Shown one piece after another: positions 6,010 through 8,746 of a DNA stretch of 8,746 nt. This DNA is from an uncultured Filifactor sp. (GTDB lineage: Bacteria; Bacillota; Clostridia; Peptostreptococcales; Filifactoraceae), in contig CAMYCP010000044.1 of the NCBI GenBank assembly GCA_947254385.1, positions 1-8,746 on the forward strand, read 5' to 3'. The notes below the pieces were generated by a model that was given only the letters and a program-made list of their open reading frames with translations, was not told the origin of the DNA and did no database searches. A program made the translations under genes and the position numbers. Positions within the stretch are counted from its first letter, which is position 1, and each line of letters begins with the position of its first letter.

Positions 6010-8139
6010 TTAAGCACGTCTGAGCTTTTTAGTCAAGGTTACCCAGAGGGAGCTTGCTATAAATATTGAAGAGTACGTACCTGCCGCAACACCGACTATC
6101 AGCGGGAATGTAAATTCGCGTATGGAGTCCGTGCCCATTAAAAACAGTGACAGTATGGCAAGCAATGTGGTTATGGAGGTATTGAGTGAGCGGCGCATGG
6201 TGTTGTTTACCGCCAAGTTTGCGGATTCTTCAATGTGACTTCGCTTAACGCCCAAAACTTCACGTACACGGTCAAATATTACTATGGTGTCGTTTATCGA
6301 ATACCCTACAACTGTAAGTATCGCCGCCACAAACGGGGAGTTTATCGGTATTCTGAAAAACGCATACATGGCAAACACTATCAAAACGTCGTGCAACAAA
6401 GCTATTATGGATGCTATGCCGTACGCAAGCTTAAATCTGAAAGATATATATATAAGCATACATATTGTAGCTATTATTACAGAAACAACAGCTTTATGTT
6501 TGATTTCATCCCCTACGGAAGGACCGAACTGCGAAGATTTATAAAAAGCGTCGTCTTTTAATTTATATTTATCTTTAAATTTATTGAAAAATTCATTGCG
6601 TGCTTTGTTGTCCATGTCGACCGTGGTCTTTAATTCCACGGAGTCTTTGTTTTCTCCTACGTAAGTTATGCTCATGGTTTTGTCCACCGTGTCGGTTATA
6701 GTACGTATTTCCGGAGTTTCAACATATTTGCCGAGCTTTATCCCCATAGTTGTACCGCCTGTAAAGTCGATACCGTATTCAAGTCCTGAAAATAAAGCAA
6801 AACATATTCCCGCCGCTATAACGACGGAAGATATGGTGAAAAATATTTTTTTCTTTCCTATTACGTCAATATGGAATGTTTTGTTGTTGCTTTCGGTATT
6901 TACTCCGAAAAGTTTCGTATCGGTGATGGAAAATCCCGCAACAAAGTTTTTAAGGAGTGCTTTGGTTACAATCACGGCTGTAAAAATAGATGCTAAAATA
7001 CCTATCATCAAAGTCATTGCAAAGCCTTTAATCGGCCCTGTACCGAAATTATACAGCACAACGCCCGCAATAAAAGTCGTGATTTGGGAATCCAATATTG
7101 TAGAAAGCGCTTTTGAAAAACCGCTTTCTATCGACACGCGGACGGATTTACCGAGGCGCATCTCTTCCTTGATACGTTCAAATATTATGACGTTCGCATC
7201 TACCGCCATACCTACCGACAAAATCAACGCCGCAATCCCCGGCATGGTTATGGTCGCTTTAAGAAATACATATGAATACGCTATTATCAGTATATATCCT
7301 ATGAGCGCTATGTCCGCCATGAGGCCCGGCAAACGATAAAGCACCAACATAAAGAGTATTACAAGTACAACACCTATTATACCGCCCTTAACCGTATCTT
7401 GCAGTGCCGCTTCACCTAATGTGGCTGTAGTTACGGAGCTTTCAATTTCATGGAAGTTTACGGGGAGCGCTCCGCCTCTTATCAAACTTGAAAGTGATGA
7501 TGCGCTTTCAGTAGTAAAATTGCCGTCTATTTGCGCATGGCCGTCACTTATGACCGCTTGCACGGAAGGTGCGGATATAACTTCATTATCTAAAACTATA
7601 AGAATTTTACCTTTAGTAGGTGCAAGTTCCTCGGTTGCCTTAGCAAACGCCTTTGCGCCTTCATCGTTAAATTCCAAAGTGACAACCGGCATATTTTTTT
7701 GTTGATCTACGGAAACGGAAGAATCTTTAACTTCTTTACCCGTCAAAACTACCGTGCCGTCCTCTTTGGCGAACACAAGTTGTGCGGTTTTGCCGACGGA
7801 TTCCATGGCCTCGGTCGCATTGCTGACTCCCGGAAGTTCTATGCGGACACGTTTTTCACCTTCACGTGTGATTAAAGGTTCGGTAAGTCCCATGGAATCG
7901 ACTCTTTTTCTAAATACTGCCATGGTCTGATCCATGAGTTTGTTAAGTTCCTGCCCGGTCGCATCGGTTTCAGCCTCGAATACGACATAAAATCCTCCTT
8001 TAAGATCCAAGCCCTGTCTGACTTGAGACGGGATATTTTTAACCGGCCCGATTCCGTTCAGTGCGACATAACATAAAAAAGCAATTACAAAGCAGATCGC
8101 AAAAAAAATGGATTTACTTTTCTTCTTATTATTTCTCAT
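6010..8139 (-). CDS. secDF: Fused protein translocase subunit SecDF
   Basis: This 709-residue membrane protein joins SecD (about 1-405) and SecF (about 425-709) in one chain. It uses the proton gradient to help pull preproteins through SecYEG. SecD part: TM1 at 11-29, GLDLKGG at 43-49, the periplasmic-type P1 domain to about 225 with the RGGALPVNF exit at 221-229, then five membrane helices from about 252 to 395, including Asp314 in GMAVDANVIIFER. SecF part: TM at 431-450, GIDFTGG at 456-462, QFGPSVGDEI at 537-546, then five helices including Asp617 in GYSINDTIVIFDRVRE. Asp314 and Asp617 match the proton-relay aspartates of Thermus SecDF, and Arg649-Arg650 lie about where its essential arginine is expected. 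The ATG at 8139 has GGAGG ten bases upstream. yajC precedes it by 131 bp. Confidence 0.97.
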   Translation of the reverse strand: MRNNKKKSKSIFFAICFVIAFLCYVALNGIGPVKNIPSQVRQGLDLKGGFYVVFEAETDATGQELNKLMDQTMAVFRKRVDSMGLTEPLITREGEKRVRIELPGVSNATEAMESVGKTAQLVFAKEDGTVVLTGKEVKDSSVSVDQQKNMPVVTLEFNDEGAKAFAKATEELAPTKGKILIVLDNEVISAPSVQAVISDGHAQIDGNFTTESASSLSSLIRGGALPVNFHEIESSVTTATLGEAALQDTVKGGIIGVVLVILFMLVLYRLPGLMADIALIGYILIIAYSYVFLKATITMPGIAALILSVGMAVDANVIIFERIKEEMRLGKSVRVSIESGFSKALSTILDSQITTFIAGVVLYNFGTGPIKGFAMTLMIGILASIFTAVIVTKALLKNFVAGFSITDTKLFGVNTESNNKTFHIDVIGKKKIFFTISSVVIAAGICFALFSGLEYGIDFTGGTTMGIKLGKYVETPEIRTITDTVDKTMSITYVGENKDSVELKTTVDMDNKARNEFFNKFKDKYKLKDDAFYKSSQFGPSVGDEIKHKAVVSVIIATICMLIYISFRFKLAYGIASIIALLHDVLIVFAMYAFFRIPINSPFVAAILTVVGYSINDTIVIFDRVREVLGVKRSHIEESANLAVNNTMRRSLNTSITTLLAILSLFLMGTDSIREFTFPLIVGVAAGTYSSIFIASSLWVTLTKKLRRA

Positions 8140-8270
8140 TTTGATGAGTCCTCCAATAAATTTTGATAATTCCCCAAACTTTTGATGCAGACTTGAAACT
8201 TTAAAAATTTTTTCATCTTTACAAAGTCTTTAAAAAATGCGTTTCTATGTTTAGACAAAAAAATAAAAAA

Positions 8271-8555
8271 CTATTTTTTATCATCTGAAATTCTGTTTGA
8301 TATTCCCCATTTTTCCATTACAATCTCAGTCTTATTCGTACCTGTCTCAATCGTCACGTTGTTATCGGAAACTTTTACGATTTTGCCTTTTATTCCCCCT
8401 ATAGTCACGATTTTATCACCTGCGGCAAGAGAATCTCTAAGCTCTTTCATCTCTTTTTCCCGCTTTTTTTGAGGCCTGACCAGCAAGAAATAAAAGATTG
8501 CAAAAAAGACAGCCACCATAATCAAACTCGTATAATTAGGATTAGCGTTCGACAT
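8271..8555 (-). CDS. yajC: Preprotein translocase subunit YajC
   Basis: This 94-residue protein has a single N-terminal membrane helix (about 9-26), then the family motif RPQKKREKEMKEL (27-39), then a small beta domain starting GDKIVTIGGIKGKIVKV (46-62). YajC is an accessory membrane subunit that associates with SecDF and SecYEG. The ATG at 8555 follows a strong GAGGAGGG site. Downstream, 131 AT-rich bases without a gene or a clear promoter separate it from secDF, and the two are probably one transcript. The good promoter at 8598-8626 makes yajC the first gene of this operon; in many bacteria tgt or queA lies upstream, but the contig ends before it. Confidence 0.96.
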   Translation of the reverse strand: MSNANPNYTSLIMVAVFFAIFYFLLVRPQKKREKEMKELRDSLAAGDKIVTIGGIKGKIVKVSDNNVTIETGTNKTEIVMEKWGISNRISDDKK

Positions 8556-8597
8556 ATAAGTTTTCCCTCCTCGTTACAGTTTTAATCAATAATCTTT

Positions 8598-8626
8598 ATA
8601 ATACAGTATTTAAGCAATAATTTCAA
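8598..8626 (-). promoter_or_regulatory. Promoter of yajC-secDF
   Basis: On the minus strand TTGAAA (8621-8626) and TATTAT (8598-8603) are separated by exactly 17 bases, each five of six to the housekeeping consensus. A-rich tracts lie directly upstream of the -35 box and may act like an UP element. The start point would be near 8591, a leader of about 36 bases before the yajC ATG. Confidence 0.7.
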
Positions 8627-8637
8627 TTTTTTTGTTT

Positions 8638-8678
8638 AAAAAAATATCAAATTTTACCAAATATTTGTAAAAAATTTG
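8638..8678 (-). repeat. AT-rich dyad followed by a T-run, upstream of the yajC promoter
   Basis: CAAATTTT (8648-8655) and AAAATTTG (8671-8678) flank a perfect 10-bp palindrome, CAAATATTTG (8658-8667), on almost the same centre. On the minus strand the dyad is followed three bases later by seven Ts (8644-8638). It could be a weak terminator of an upstream gene lying off the contig, or an operator. The stem is nearly all A-T pairs, so support is modest. Confidence 0.35.
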
Positions 8679-8712
8679 AAATATAAGGATTAACATATTT
8701 ACGGTCGTTTGT

Positions 8713-8746
8713 CTGTCTCTTATACACATCTGACGCTGCCGACGAT
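8713..8746. other. Nextera/Tn5 transposase adapter (sequencing artefact)
   Basis: CTGTCTCTTATACACATCT (8713-8731) is the 19-base Tn5 mosaic end in the orientation read when an insert runs into adapter. It is followed by GACGCTGCCGACGA (8732-8745), the reverse complement of the Nextera Read 1 adapter tail. Base 8746 may be the first index base. Genomic sequence therefore ends at 8712, and these 34 bases should be trimmed. Confidence 0.97.

Noticed and set aside
5943..6017. Direct repeat TTTAAGCAC at 5943-5951 and 6009-6017
   Set aside because: It is nine bases of AT-rich sequence with one copy at the end of secDF; chance is the simplest explanation.
6668..7339. 223-codon plus-strand open frame opposite secDF
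   Set aside because: It lies wholly antisense to conserved SecD/SecF sequence; apparent hydrophobic stretches are the mirror of membrane helices.
8713..8731. Tn5/IS50 mosaic end as evidence of a mobile element
   Set aside because: It is directly joined to the Nextera Read 1 tail at the contig end, so it is library adapter and not a genomic transposon end.

Overview
The window is visibly AT-rich and reads as chromosome from a low-GC anaerobic member of the Bacillota, most likely Clostridia or Tissierellia. The evidence is a fused SecD-SecF protein behind YajC, acetate kinase followed by a YceD-family protein and ribosomal protein L32, a DUF4364 gene (a family known from this phylum), strong AGGAGG-type ribosome binding sites, and short AT-rich spacers. 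The species cannot be named from sequence alone. Every gene is on the minus strand except the DUF4364 gene.

Layout, left to right. Positions 1-116 are AT-rich, with no gene and no convincing terminator. An M18 metallo-aminopeptidase gene (117-1382) is preceded on its own strand by a tight terminator-like hairpin (1400-1426). Next come rpmF (L32, 1431-1607, only 58 residues), yceD/DUF177 (1624-2037) and ackA (2112-3308, TTG start). A perfect-consensus sigma-A type promoter sits between ackA and yceD, so yceD-rpmF can be transcribed independently of ackA. Upstream of ackA lies a gene for an exported FAD-dependent oxidoreductase (3387-5276). It is divergent, across only 44 bp, from a DUF4364 winged-helix gene (5321-5851). 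That gene ends in a strong bidirectional terminator (5851-5882), which also faces the end of secDF (6010-8139). yajC (8271-8555), with a good promoter (8598-8626), is the first gene of the secretion operon. The last 34 bases (8713-8746) are not genomic: they match the Illumina Nextera/Tn5 transposase adapter, so the assembled contig runs into untrimmed adapter at 8712.

Functionally the window combines housekeeping modules: energy conservation through acetate (AckA), ribosome assembly (YceD, L32), Sec export (YajC, SecDF) and peptide turnover (M18 aminopeptidase). The least ordinary element is the secreted flavoprotein with an unassigned C-terminal region, paired divergently with a putative regulator. 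I see no CRISPR array, tRNA, rRNA, insertion sequence or phage gene. I found no strong candidate for a wholly new system. The items most worth a second look are the exported flavoenzyme/DUF4364 pair, the hairpin pressed against the aminopeptidase ribosome binding site, the shortened cysteine tail of YceD, and the adapter at the contig end.
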